A DNA stretch of 64,000 bases from Planctomycetota bacterium (GTDB lineage: Bacteria > Planctomycetota > E44-bin39). Location of the stretch: NCBI GenBank assembly GCA_004376375.1, contig SOJX01000037.1, forward strand, positions 62,001 through 126,000, in the 5' to 3' direction. Below the pieces are notes generated by a model, which searched no databases, was not told where the DNA came from, and was given only the letters and a program-made list of their open reading frames with translations. The translations under genes were made by a program, and so were the position numbers. Of the stretch, positions 41,232-49,850 are shown one piece after another. Every line of letters begins with the position of its first letter. Position 1 is the stretch's first letter.

Positions 41232-41340
41232 GATTTCGGATTGCGGATTGCAGATTGCGGATTGATATTCATTTTAAAAGATGCATCGAGCACCAACTAA
41301 AAGATGATATCCGCAATCCGAAATCCGAAATCCGCAATGG
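41232..41340. repeat. Inverted heptamer array (GGATTGC)
   Basis: Left arm from 41233: TTTCGGA, TTGCGGA, TTGCAGA, TTGCGGA. Right arm 41308-41340: CCGCAAT, CCGAAAT, CCGAAAT, CCGCAAT. It starts two bases after the glutamine synthetase stop codon. Confidence 0.85.
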
Positions 41341-41350
41341 TAGAATCTCC

Positions 41351-41378
41351 TTGACATACCCAACGCGGTTGCTAGAAT
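41351..41378 (+). promoter_or_regulatory. Promoter of the 879-aa protein
   Basis: TTGACA, a 16-bp spacer and TAGAAT. The leader is about 70 nt with GGGGAG before the ATG. Confidence 0.7.
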
Positions 41379-41451
41379 CCGGGCATATACGGCTTCATAC
41401 AGGGGAAAAATCCAGCTTCATATTCCAACCCAAATCTTCGGGGAGCATATT

Positions 41452-44091
41452 ATGATAGAGGTGAAATGCTCAGGATGCGGCACGAGCCTCCGGGCAAAGG
41501 ACGACCTTGTCGGGCAGAAGATCCAGTGCCCGAAATGCAAGGCCGATATCCAGATACCGGGGGGAGCGAAGAAAGGCGAACTGCCGCCCGTTGAAGCGCA
41601 TTCGGAGCCCGCCATGCAGGTGAAGCAGCAGCAGCAGCAGGCGCAGAACATGAACCTGATGATCGCCGTGGTCGGGAGCGGCATCGGCGTCATCGTGGTG
41701 CTCCTGATCGTGCTCATCCTCATCTTCAGTTTCCGCGGAAACGGAAACGGGCCGACCGCCGGCCAAAACACCGGGGCGTCAACGGCGGACGCGGAAGATG
41801 AAGATACGACCGGGACCAAAGCCTGCGCGGGAAAACTCAAGGCCATATTCAAGGCGATCGAGGATTACAGGGCGAACCAGAACAAGGTGCCCGATTCATT
41901 CGCCACGCTCGTGGACAACAAGTACCTTCCCGACCGCGAAGCGTTCCTCTGCAACGGCATTCCCTTCGACTACCGGCCCGACGGCTTCCGCTTCGGCAAC
42001 CTCGGGATCGACGACTCGGAGCTGATTATCGTCGTCGACGACGGCCCCACGCACGACGGAAAGCGCAATGCCCTGTTCAGGAACGGAAGCACCGCGCTCA
42101 TCACTGAAAAGGAATACCGCGAGGCCGTCCGCGAGCTCACGACCGCGGTCGCGGTCGCCCGCAAGCGCGAAGACGCCGAAAAGGAAAAGGCGGTACTCGA
42201 AAAGGAAGCCGCAAAGGTTTACGAGAGCTACCGCTCGGCGGGCCCGACGCAGATCGAGGCCGCGCTCGAGCACCTGAAGACGCTCAGGACCGCCTACGCT
42301 GAAACAAGCGTGTACAAGGACCACCGCGAGGAGATTGAAGCCGATCTCCTGAAGCTGAAATTCAGCGTCCGGTTGTCCGCGGTCCATCGTCTTATCGAGG
42401 ATGCGAAGTACGGCGAGGCGAAGGCGAAATACAACGAGCTCAAGCAGGAGTTTTCGGCCCGCGCGGAAGAGATAAAAGATGAAGCGGCCACGCTGCAGGT
42501 TTACGAAAACGCCCTCAAGCTCCGGCGCGAAGGAAAACTCAATGATGCGAAAACCAGGCTCCTCGAGATAATGAAGAAACGCAGCCCGTCCTGGAAGCGG
42601 CATGCAAACATCGCGATCCAGGAGATCGACAGTTACGTAAGACGCGCGGCAAAGCTTTTCAGCACCGCCAGCGCGGCCGAGAAGGGGGGCCGCGAAGCGT
42701 TTGCCCTTATGACTTACTACAAACTGTGCAGAGAATATCCGGCGGCGTTGCAGTGCAGGGCCGCAGCGGATGCCCGCGACAAACTTATCGCAACAATCGC
42801 CTACGGGCCGAGGTTCCTGGACAAAACGAACTTCTACGATGAAAACGAGCGGAAGAAGAACTTCCACGCCGGCGTTGACAAGGGCCTCGAGTGGCTCAAA
42901 GGCTGCCAGAGCGAAAACGGGTCCTGGGACGCGGACGCCTTCGGCGGCAACGAGACGCCGGACCCGGGCGACGCCGGGCTTGACATCGCGGTGACGGGCG
43001 CCGCGCTCCTGACGTTTCTGGGGGAAGGCTCGACTCTAACCGTCGGCAACTACGAGAATGTCGTCGCAAAGGGAGTCAAGTTTCTGAAAGGCTCCATGAA
43101 CAAGGACGGAGTATTCGGAGACCCGAAGTCTCCAAACGCGTCCCTTAACCAGGTCATGGCGATTTTCGCGCTCGCCGAAGCCGCCAACATGACCGGCGAC
43201 GAGGAAATAATCGCCGCGGTAAAGAAGGCCGTGCGCTACATCATGAAAATCCAGAAGAAAGGCCTGGGATGGGCGGACGGACCGCTGGATGAAAACCTTG
43301 CGAAAGCGCCCTCTTCAACCCTCCTCACCGGCTGGATGACGCTCGCGCTCGCATCCGCGCGCAACCTGGGCATCGACGTCCACGGCGGCGTTTTCGGCGG
43401 CGCGCGAAACTGGTTCTACGGCTGCACCGACCACGAGACCGGCCTCGTCGGCGCGTTTCCCACCGACAAGGCGAAACCGGAAGAGCCCAGCCCGGAGCGG
43501 GTGCCCATCGAAACCGCCGCGGCAACGCTCGGACGCTATTATATCGCCGGGACCGGAGCCGAGATCGAAAGCAGCCTGGTCGACAAGAGCCTGGAAATCC
43601 TCTTCAAGAATCCGCCGATGTGGGACCATCCCGCGGCGCGCAAGGTCAACTTCACCTACTGGTATTTCGGGCTGCACGCGCTCGCGCAGGAAAGGGTCCC
43701 GCAATACGGCCAGTGGCGCTGGAACCTCGGCCTCGAGCTTTCGAAAAACCAGATCAAGGAAGGGCCTCACGCAGGCTCGTGGCCCGACCCGGTCAGGCAG
43801 CGCAACTTCATAGGCGGAAGGATCTGGAGCACCGCGCTCGCCGTGCTCATACTCCAGAATCCCTACAACCGCCCGGGCGGAAAACTCCACCCGCGGGTAA
43901 AGAAAGCGGAAGGGAAAACGGTAACTCTCGTCCTTGACGACGGAACCTACATAAGCGGGGAAATGATCGAGAGAACCGAAAAGTCGGTTACGATAAAAAT
44001 CACCCGCGGCCGGAGCCACGCCACGCAGAGTTATCCGATTGAAAGGATTAAAAAGATCCTCGACGGCGACGTAAAACGGCCGGAGAAATAG
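41452..44091 (+). CDS. Multidomain zinc-ribbon / pilin-like / prenyltransferase-repeat membrane protein
   Basis: An 879-residue protein. An N-terminal zinc ribbon (CSGCGTSLRAKDDLVGQK, CPKC) and a Gln-rich segment precede one membrane helix (about 67-93). Next comes a type II secretion pilin-like globular domain (about 120-200: KLKAIFKAIEDYRANQNKVP). A long helical region (about 215-440) leads to squalene-cyclase/prenyltransferase-like alpha-toroid repeats (about 465-810: GLEWLKGCQSENGSWDADAF; LLTGWMTLALASARNLG; SWPDPVRQRNFIGGRIWSTA). A small C-terminal beta domain (LDDGTYISGEMIERTEKS) is shared with the protein at 7617. This architecture is common in planctomycetes from memory; function unknown. 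A strong terminator follows. Confidence 0.85.
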   Translation: MIEVKCSGCGTSLRAKDDLVGQKIQCPKCKADIQIPGGAKKGELPPVEAHSEPAMQVKQQQQQAQNMNLMIAVVGSGIGVIVVLLIVLILIFSFRGNGNGPTAGQNTGASTADAEDEDTTGTKACAGKLKAIFKAIEDYRANQNKVPDSFATLVDNKYLPDREAFLCNGIPFDYRPDGFRFGNLGIDDSELIIVVDDGPTHDGKRNALFRNGSTALITEKEYREAVRELTTAVAVARKREDAEKEKAVLEKEAAKVYESYRSAGPTQIEAALEHLKTLRTAYAETSVYKDHREEIEADLLKLKFSVRLSAVHRLIEDAKYGEAKAKYNELKQEFSARAEEIKDEAATLQVYENALKLRREGKLNDAKTRLLEIMKKRSPSWKRHANIAIQEIDSYVRRAAKLFSTASAAEKGGREAFALMTYYKLCREYPAALQCRAAADARDKLIATIAYGPRFLDKTNFYDENERKKNFHAGVDKGLEWLKGCQSENGSWDADAFGGNETPDPGDAGLDIAVTGAALLTFLGEGSTLTVGNYENVVAKGVKFLKGSMNKDGVFGDPKSPNASLNQVMAIFALAEAANMTGDEEIIAAVKKAVRYIMKIQKKGLGWADGPLDENLAKAPSSTLLTGWMTLALASARNLGIDVHGGVFGGARNWFYGCTDHETGLVGAFPTDKAKPEEPSPERVPIETAAATLGRYYIAGTGAEIESSLVDKSLEILFKNPPMWDHPAARKVNFTYWYFGLHALAQERVPQYGQWRWNLGLELSKNQIKEGPHAGSWPDPVRQRNFIGGRIWSTALAVLILQNPYNRPGGKLHPRVKKAEGKTVTLVLDDGTYISGEMIERTEKSVTIKITRGRSHATQSYPIERIKKILDGDVKRPEK

Positions 44092-44120
44092 AACCGGCCG
44101 GGCTGGAAATAAAACTGCAA

Positions 44121-44150
44121 AAAAAGGCTGGTATCCAACCAGCCTTTTTT
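44121..44150 (+). terminator. Rho-independent terminator
   Basis: Stem GGCTGGT (44126-44132), loop ATCCA, stem ACCAGCC (44138-44144), then six T. A-rich on the left, so it could work in both directions. 29 bases after the preceding stop codon. Confidence 0.9.
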
Positions 44151-44223
44151 ATAAAATCCGTATGTAAAATAACGGTTACAGAACGCGTCCGGATATAAGA
44201 AACAGTGAAACGGGCGCTCTAAC

Positions 44224-44252
44224 TTGACTTCAAAACATTCAGGTTGTATACT
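44224..44252 (+). promoter_or_regulatory. Promoter of the large propeller lipoprotein
   Basis: TTGACT, a 17-bp spacer and TATACT, alignable base by base with the promoter at 1925-1953 in front of the beta-helix lipoprotein. Confidence 0.75.
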
Positions 44253-44289
44253 GTTAAATACAGCAATTTATTAGCAAAAGGAATTAATT

Positions 44290-47214
44290 ATGCGCTATTT
44301 GAATCTTCCAGCCTTCTCTTTCCTGACTCTAATCCTGGTTCTTATTCTCCTCTTTTCCTGCTCATGCCAGATCAGAGGTTTCGATGAGGACCCGTATGTA
44401 ACGCCGCGGGTGCTCGTGATTACACCGGTCGGCACACAGAAGGGAAACGTCGCGCTGACTTATTGCCTGGTCGAATTCGACGGCTCCCCGGCCGATATTG
44501 CCGTAAATTTCTCGACCGACGGCGGTCAAACCTATCAGACCGCCACAATAACGGGCGGCGACGGCCTTACGAACCTTGCGGGCGGTTTATTCCCCGGCAT
44601 AGAATACAGCATCGTCTGGGATACGGTAAGCGACGGTATCGCCAACGATTCCTGCCGGCTGAAAATCGTTGCGACAAAGACATCGACCGGTAAGGAAGGT
44701 ACGCCCGGCGAAACGCTGGATTTCGCCGTCGATAACTCGCCCACGACGCCACCGCCGCCGCAGGCGGGCAGCCCAACGGTCTGGATTACAGACGGGCCCG
44801 CGGGAATTACCGACGACAACGCTCCCTCCTTCTCGTACATGGGCGCCGATTCCGACGGAACCATTAGCGGGTACTGGGTGGGAATCGACGCCAACCCGCC
44901 GACGACATGGACCGCGTCCACCACGTGGGTAAGCTCTCCGCTTGCCGACGGGCCGCACACGTTCTACGTTATGTCGCAGGACAACGAGGGGAAAAAATCC
45001 ATTGCCGCGTCGCGCGAGTTTACCGTAGACACGTCCGGCGGAGTTCCATACGAGTCTTTCAACATTCCGTGTAACATCACCCGGATGGTTTTCGACAAAA
45101 CACGCTTCTGCTTCTACGCGACCGACAGTGGCGGTATGCGCACACTGCGTATAGACGCGCTGACCGGGAATATAACGGGACAGGTCAACCATGCCTATGC
45201 ACCCGAATCGCTTGTCATATCGCCGGACGCCTCCAAACTCTACGTCTGCCTGCTCATAAGCGGTCACAGCTCATATCACGGCGACGGCGACGGAAGAGTC
45301 TCCGTTATAAGCCTTGGTTCTTTTTCTCAGACCTTTATTTTCGACACCCTGGTGGACCCGTTCGACGTCGTGGCGACCGACGAGGGAGTCGTCGTCGTTT
45401 CCTCCGGCTCCGGCCAGTGGACTTCTATCCACTCGTATAACGGAATAACGGGCGAGCAGATCGGTTCGGCCGGCATAAGGCAGGCCTGCTATATTGACAT
45501 GCACCCCGACCAGAAGCAGGTATATGCAGCCAACACGGACACTTCTCCCTCGGATATCGAGAAATTCTTAATCCAGGGCGACGGAACGCTCGCATCAATG
45601 GGCGACTCGCCGTACCACGGCGACCACAGAATGTCGGGCAACGTATGGGTTTCGGCCACCGGAGACTACGTCGTAACGAGGGGCGGAGACGTCTATACTT
45701 CCTCCCCGGTCCGCTCGAACGACATGCACTACCTGATGAGCCTGCCGAACACGACCGCGCTCTCGGACACCGACTTCCACAAACAGCAGAACGTGATGAT
45801 GAGCATCGAGGGAACGGCGGTCTACTACTATAACATTAAGACAATGATCCGAATCACATCGGATGCGCTTTCCGGTTCCGGAATGGCCGTCGGCTCGATA
45901 GGGGGCCAGGTCTTCGTCGCCCTGGTCCCGGGCGGCGGCATCACCGTAATCGAGCGTTTCCCCTTCCCCGTATTCGGAGGCGACACGAACACGCCCCCGG
46001 TCGCCGGTTTCAGCTACTCGCCCGACACCAACCTGACCATCAGCGACCTGATTACGTTCGACGCAACCCAGAGCAGCGACGCGCAGGAAGACGGCAGCGT
46101 TCTTCTCTACCGCTGGGACTTCAACAACGACGGGACGTACGATACTATCTGGACAAACAACCGGATCGCGAGCCACCAGTATTCGACGAACGGCCTCCAG
46201 CTTGCCAGGCTCGAGGTGCGCGACTCTCTCGGCCTGATCGGCACGAAAGTATTACCCATCGAGATAGGGACTTCGCTGTTCGAGCAGCCGTTTCACGGCT
46301 CCTTTTCGCTGGACGTCCACATCGACGAGGTCGAGCCCGACCCCACGCGCAGCTACTGCTACGTTACGATTCCATCGCAGCAGAAAGTGGCGGAAGTCAA
46401 CCTCGACACGGGCCTTATCGAAAGAAGTATCGGAATCAGCGGGATGATGGAATCGATGTGCCTTTCGCCCGACGGGACGACCTTATATGTCTGCCTTCTT
46501 GTAAGTGGTCACAACTATTATGGCGGGGATGATGGAACCGGCCAGGTCGCGGTCATCGACGTCGCGGGTTTCGAGCACACTGACACATTCGACACGCAGG
46601 TGGACCCGTTCGATATAGTCGCAACCGATGCCGGCGTCGTGGTGGTTTCGTCCGGATCCGGGCAGTGGACAGTGATACATTCCTACAACGCAACAACCGG
46701 CGAACAACTGGGGTCTGCCGGCATCAGGCACTTGTGCAACATCTCGCTCCACCCGGACCAGAACCAGGTCTATTCAGCCAACACGGACACCTCGCCCTCG
46801 GATATCGAGAAGTTCATCATCAACGGCGACGGCAGCCTGACGTCGGCGGGCGACTCCCCGTACCACGGCGACCACAGGATGAACGGCAACGTCTGGTGCG
46901 CGCCCACCGGCGACTTCGTCGTCACCCGCGGCGGCGACGTCTTCAACTCCTCCATGGTCGGCGGTGCAGACATGATCTATCTCGCCTCGATGGGCCAGGC
47001 GGCGGTCACGCACATCGGCTGGGCGCCCGCCAAAGGATACATCCTCACGCTGGAAAGCACTTACCTCCGCATGTACGATTACAATCTCTACACCCCGCTG
47101 CATGAATACAGCATAGGCCCGAATTTTGGAAAGATTTTCGTACTGAACAATATCATCTACATGACAAGGAGCACCGCGCTCAACACCGACTTCGTCGCCG
47201 TCAAAATGAAATAA
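44290..47214 (+). CDS. Large lipoprotein with two beta-propeller-like halves and a PKD domain
   Basis: A 974-residue protein. The lipoprotein signal (LILLFSCSC, Cys about 26) is followed by the 110-residue N-domain and the Ig-like domain shared with the protein at 1-1886. Two homologous YncE/propeller-like regions follow (about 250-560 and 670-974), each containing VSSGSGQW, NTDTSPSDIEKF and SPYHGDHRM. Between them lies a PKD domain (about 575-660: PPVAGFSYSPDTNLTISD, YRWDFNNDG). Probably surface-exposed and ligand-binding. AAAGGA precedes the ATG. No catalytic residues are recognisable. Confidence 0.85.
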   Translation: MRYLNLPAFSFLTLILVLILLFSCSCQIRGFDEDPYVTPRVLVITPVGTQKGNVALTYCLVEFDGSPADIAVNFSTDGGQTYQTATITGGDGLTNLAGGLFPGIEYSIVWDTVSDGIANDSCRLKIVATKTSTGKEGTPGETLDFAVDNSPTTPPPPQAGSPTVWITDGPAGITDDNAPSFSYMGADSDGTISGYWVGIDANPPTTWTASTTWVSSPLADGPHTFYVMSQDNEGKKSIAASREFTVDTSGGVPYESFNIPCNITRMVFDKTRFCFYATDSGGMRTLRIDALTGNITGQVNHAYAPESLVISPDASKLYVCLLISGHSSYHGDGDGRVSVISLGSFSQTFIFDTLVDPFDVVATDEGVVVVSSGSGQWTSIHSYNGITGEQIGSAGIRQACYIDMHPDQKQVYAANTDTSPSDIEKFLIQGDGTLASMGDSPYHGDHRMSGNVWVSATGDYVVTRGGDVYTSSPVRSNDMHYLMSLPNTTALSDTDFHKQQNVMMSIEGTAVYYYNIKTMIRITSDALSGSGMAVGSIGGQVFVALVPGGGITVIERFPFPVFGGDTNTPPVAGFSYSPDTNLTISDLITFDATQSSDAQEDGSVLLYRWDFNNDGTYDTIWTNNRIASHQYSTNGLQLARLEVRDSLGLIGTKVLPIEIGTSLFEQPFHGSFSLDVHIDEVEPDPTRSYCYVTIPSQQKVAEVNLDTGLIERSIGISGMMESMCLSPDGTTLYVCLLVSGHNYYGGDDGTGQVAVIDVAGFEHTDTFDTQVDPFDIVATDAGVVVVSSGSGQWTVIHSYNATTGEQLGSAGIRHLCNISLHPDQNQVYSANTDTSPSDIEKFIINGDGSLTSAGDSPYHGDHRMNGNVWCAPTGDFVVTRGGDVFNSSMVGGADMIYLASMGQAAVTHIGWAPAKGYILTLESTYLRMYDYNLYTPLHEYSIGPNFGKIFVLNNIIYMTRSTALNTDFVAVKMK

Positions 47215-47309
47215 AGTCGAACCGTTCGCTCGCCGCCGGGATTACATGGCGGGATTATGACATCTGCAACCAACCCGAAAACATCGGCGGTATCCTTATA
47301 TCGTGATTT

Positions 47310-47340
47310 ACTGCGTAGAACTATCCTTCTCGGTAGTAAC
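47310..47340 (+). repeat. Dispersed CTACGTAGAA-type element, copy 1
   Basis: ACTGCGTAGAACTATCCTTC then TCGGTAGTAA. Related copies are at 48646, 49797 and 55415, all in gaps next to exported-protein genes. Confidence 0.55.
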
Positions 47341-47359
47341 GAATTAGAGGGAAATGGAT

Positions 47360-48637
47360 ATGAAGTACAGCAGCAAATTAGCGATAACATTACTGGTATG
47401 TGCGCTCATAACTGGTGGAATACTTTTCGCAAGTGGGTGCGGTAATAAGAAGAAAGACCACCACGACGAGCGGGAAGCAGCAGCGGCAATGGCATTGCTA
47501 TACTCCGGCAACGGTAGCTGGACTGAAATTGATTCAGGAATTAATTGTCCCCAAGGCAGGTCTCACCATACTGCGATATGGACGGGAAGTGAGATGATTA
47601 TATGGGGCGGAGTGCAATATGATCAATATGGATACTGTAGGATAATTGATAATGGAGCAGTATATAATGCGGGGGTAGATCAATGGGAACAGGTAGTTTA
47701 TATGCCGGGATTTGCGCTTGGCGCATACGAGCATACATCTGTCTGGACAGGCTCAGAGATGATTATATGGGGAGGACAGTTTTTCAATGCTTCTGCAATG
47801 AATGTAAGCGAAATTATTACGATTACAGACAGCGGTGGCATTTATAATCCTGATAACAATACATGGCGTCAAACTTCAACTGCAGGCTTGTGTCCAAGCT
47901 CAAGGGAGAGCCACTCGGCAGTCTATACAGGGAACAGTATGATTCTCTGGGGTGGCAGTGACTTTTATGATTTATTTAATTCGGGAGGGATATACTTTCC
48001 TGAAAATGACAGCTGGATTCCAACTTCTACATCGGGAGCCTGCCCGACAGCCAGAAAATACCACTCTGCCGTTTGGACAGGTAGTAAAATGATTATCTGG
48101 GGTGGGTCCATTAACATAAGCGGCGGGCTTTTGGCCGAACTCAACGGTAAGGGCACAGGTGCAGTTTACGACCCTCAAACGGATATGTGGATTCCTACTT
48201 CAACTGATGGAGATTGCCCGAGTGCAAGAACGCGTCATCGCGTAGAGTGGACGGGAACCCATATGATTGTATGGGGTGGAGCAGCTGATTATGCAGGTAC
48301 AAATGAAGGTGCGATGTACAATCCGGTAACTGACGAATGGACTGCCATATCAACCAACTTTCCCAGCCCTACTGCCGCGGTTTGGATTACATCTGTTTGG
48401 ACTGGAACATATATGATAGTCTGGGGTGATTATTCTTCGAATAACTTTCCATATAACGGCGGTATTTTTGATCCGGCAGCTGATAGATGGACGGCGGTCT
48501 ACAGTGGCCCCGGGAGCCCGGGCTATGGGATCTATCGCTCTGCCGTGTGGACCGGTTCTGAAATGATAATCTGGGGTGGAAGAGGCAGAACCCTTAGCGG
48601 AAGCGAAAGCAACAAGGGTTATAAATTCACACCATAA
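47360..48637 (+). CDS. Kelch-like repeat lipoprotein
   Basis: A 425-residue protein, AT-rich relative to its surroundings. The signal peptide ends FASGCG (lipid Cys). Six or seven Kelch-type blades carry HTAIWTGSEMIIWGG and HSAVWTGSKMIIWGG repeats, alternating with YNPDNNTWRQTS-type strands. Kelch propellers bind proteins or glycans. The start at 47360 gives eight bases between GAGGG and ATG; an ATG two codons upstream is possible. It is followed by another AT-rich exported gene, and the pair may have been acquired together. Confidence 0.82.
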   Translation: MKYSSKLAITLLVCALITGGILFASGCGNKKKDHHDEREAAAAMALLYSGNGSWTEIDSGINCPQGRSHHTAIWTGSEMIIWGGVQYDQYGYCRIIDNGAVYNAGVDQWEQVVYMPGFALGAYEHTSVWTGSEMIIWGGQFFNASAMNVSEIITITDSGGIYNPDNNTWRQTSTAGLCPSSRESHSAVYTGNSMILWGGSDFYDLFNSGGIYFPENDSWIPTSTSGACPTARKYHSAVWTGSKMIIWGGSINISGGLLAELNGKGTGAVYDPQTDMWIPTSTDGDCPSARTRHRVEWTGTHMIVWGGAADYAGTNEGAMYNPVTDEWTAISTNFPSPTAAVWITSVWTGTYMIVWGDYSSNNFPYNGGIFDPAADRWTAVYSGPGSPGYGIYRSAVWTGSEMIIWGGRGRTLSGSESNKGYKFTP

Positions 48638-48645
48638 AATGACTT

Positions 48646-48676
48646 TGTAGTATTATCCTTCTCAATAGGAGTTTCA
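48646..48676 (+). repeat. Dispersed element, copy 2 (diverged)
   Basis: TTTGTAGTATTATCCTTCTC then AATAGGAG. It matches copy 1 over the TATCCTTCTC block and ends in the ribosome-binding site of the next gene. Confidence 0.4.
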
Positions 48677-48677
48677 G

Positions 48678-49766
48678 ATGAATAAAGTTCGAATACTCGT
48701 TCTTGCCATACTATTCTTCTTATTAGTTACTCCAGTAACGGCGAAAAGAACACCAAGAATGTATTACACCTTCCATTTTGGGGACAATATATGCAGCACG
48801 TTCGATATTGCCACCCAGACCCGCACACAGATCCCTGATTGCCCAAGAAAAGTTGATTATAGAGGCTGGGATGGCTGGAATGGACCACCGGGGCCGTATG
48901 ATGGCGGTGTGGTTGAATACAATGCCAGGATCTATCTGGCGAACGGAACATATTATGACACAGGAAACTCTATGTGGAGCATATTTGCCGATAAAGCAAC
49001 TGACATATACAAGTTCGACAATAAGATGTACCTTTTTGGTGGGAAAGATGGACATCTCAAACGATTCCGAGTATACGACCCGGAAACAGAAACCACAACG
49101 GAACTGGGTAAGCTATTTTCGTTACATGTGGCAAGTAGCATCAAACTTAACGATAACAGTGGGATATTTTCGGTAATCACCAACCAGTATTTCATCTATA
49201 TTTATCACTTTGATACTGTGTCAGAAACGTGGTCTGAGCTTGTAGCTTATGATTCAAATTACGGCGAAAAAACCTATTCTGCCGTCTATCATAATGGAAT
49301 TATCTATATGATGATGAATAGTGGATACACATTTCACTCTTATGATGTTATTTCTAAATCATGGGTAACGCAGAAGCCATCTGACATGTCCGCGGGGAAA
49401 TTGACTGTGTATAATGGAGATATTTACAGTATTACCCCGGAATCAAGTGTTTACCGTTATGATACAGGAGTTAGCGCATGGATTAAGCTGAATTCATGGG
49501 CTGAAACCAAGTCTTCCTCTAGGAGAATCTTCTGCGAGGGTCCTGATGTAATTATTGATTCCTCCCCAGCATCCTTGATTAGCCTTCAGGATATGACAAA
49601 TACGGATTTGGGTGACGTTTCCAGTCCACTCGGTAAGAACCGCCTTTTCTCTGGTGCAGCGAGAATCCTATATAATAATATGGTTTACATGTTTGGTGAG
49701 ACCTATTTGATATCAGTCCCGGAAAAGAAAAGGAGAAGAGGGCCTTCTCTTGGCTGTTCCAAATAA
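48678..49766 (+). CDS. Exported Kelch-like beta-propeller protein
   Basis: A 362-residue protein. A cleavable signal peptide (MNKVRILVLAILFFLLVTPV, then TAKR) is followed by repeated beta strands of propeller type (GGVVEYNARIYLANG, IYKFDNKMYLFGGKDG, FRVYDPETETTTELG, SAVYHNGIIYMMMNSG, YDTGVSAWIKLNSW). No lipid Cys. The C-terminus is basic (EKKRRRGPSLGCSK). AGGAG seven bases before the ATG. Function unknown; probably secreted and acting with the preceding Kelch-like lipoprotein. Confidence 0.78.
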   Translation: MNKVRILVLAILFFLLVTPVTAKRTPRMYYTFHFGDNICSTFDIATQTRTQIPDCPRKVDYRGWDGWNGPPGPYDGGVVEYNARIYLANGTYYDTGNSMWSIFADKATDIYKFDNKMYLFGGKDGHLKRFRVYDPETETTTELGKLFSLHVASSIKLNDNSGIFSVITNQYFIYIYHFDTVSETWSELVAYDSNYGEKTYSAVYHNGIIYMMMNSGYTFHSYDVISKSWVTQKPSDMSAGKLTVYNGDIYSITPESSVYRYDTGVSAWIKLNSWAETKSSSRRIFCEGPDVIIDSSPASLISLQDMTNTDLGDVSSPLGKNRLFSGAARILYNNMVYMFGETYLISVPEKKRRRGPSLGCSK

Positions 49767-49796
49767 AATACCGGAAACTCTGCTTCAAAGGCTACT

Positions 49797-49827
49797 ACTA
49801 CGTAGAATGGCACTTCTCAATAGCAAA
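49797..49827 (+). repeat. Dispersed CTACGTAGAA element, copy 3
   Basis: ACTACGTAGAATGGCACTTC then TCAATAGCAA, in the gap between the Kelch-like gene and the convergent kinase gene. Confidence 0.5.
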
Positions 49828-49850
49828 TAATCCGTGAAACTTCCACCCCT

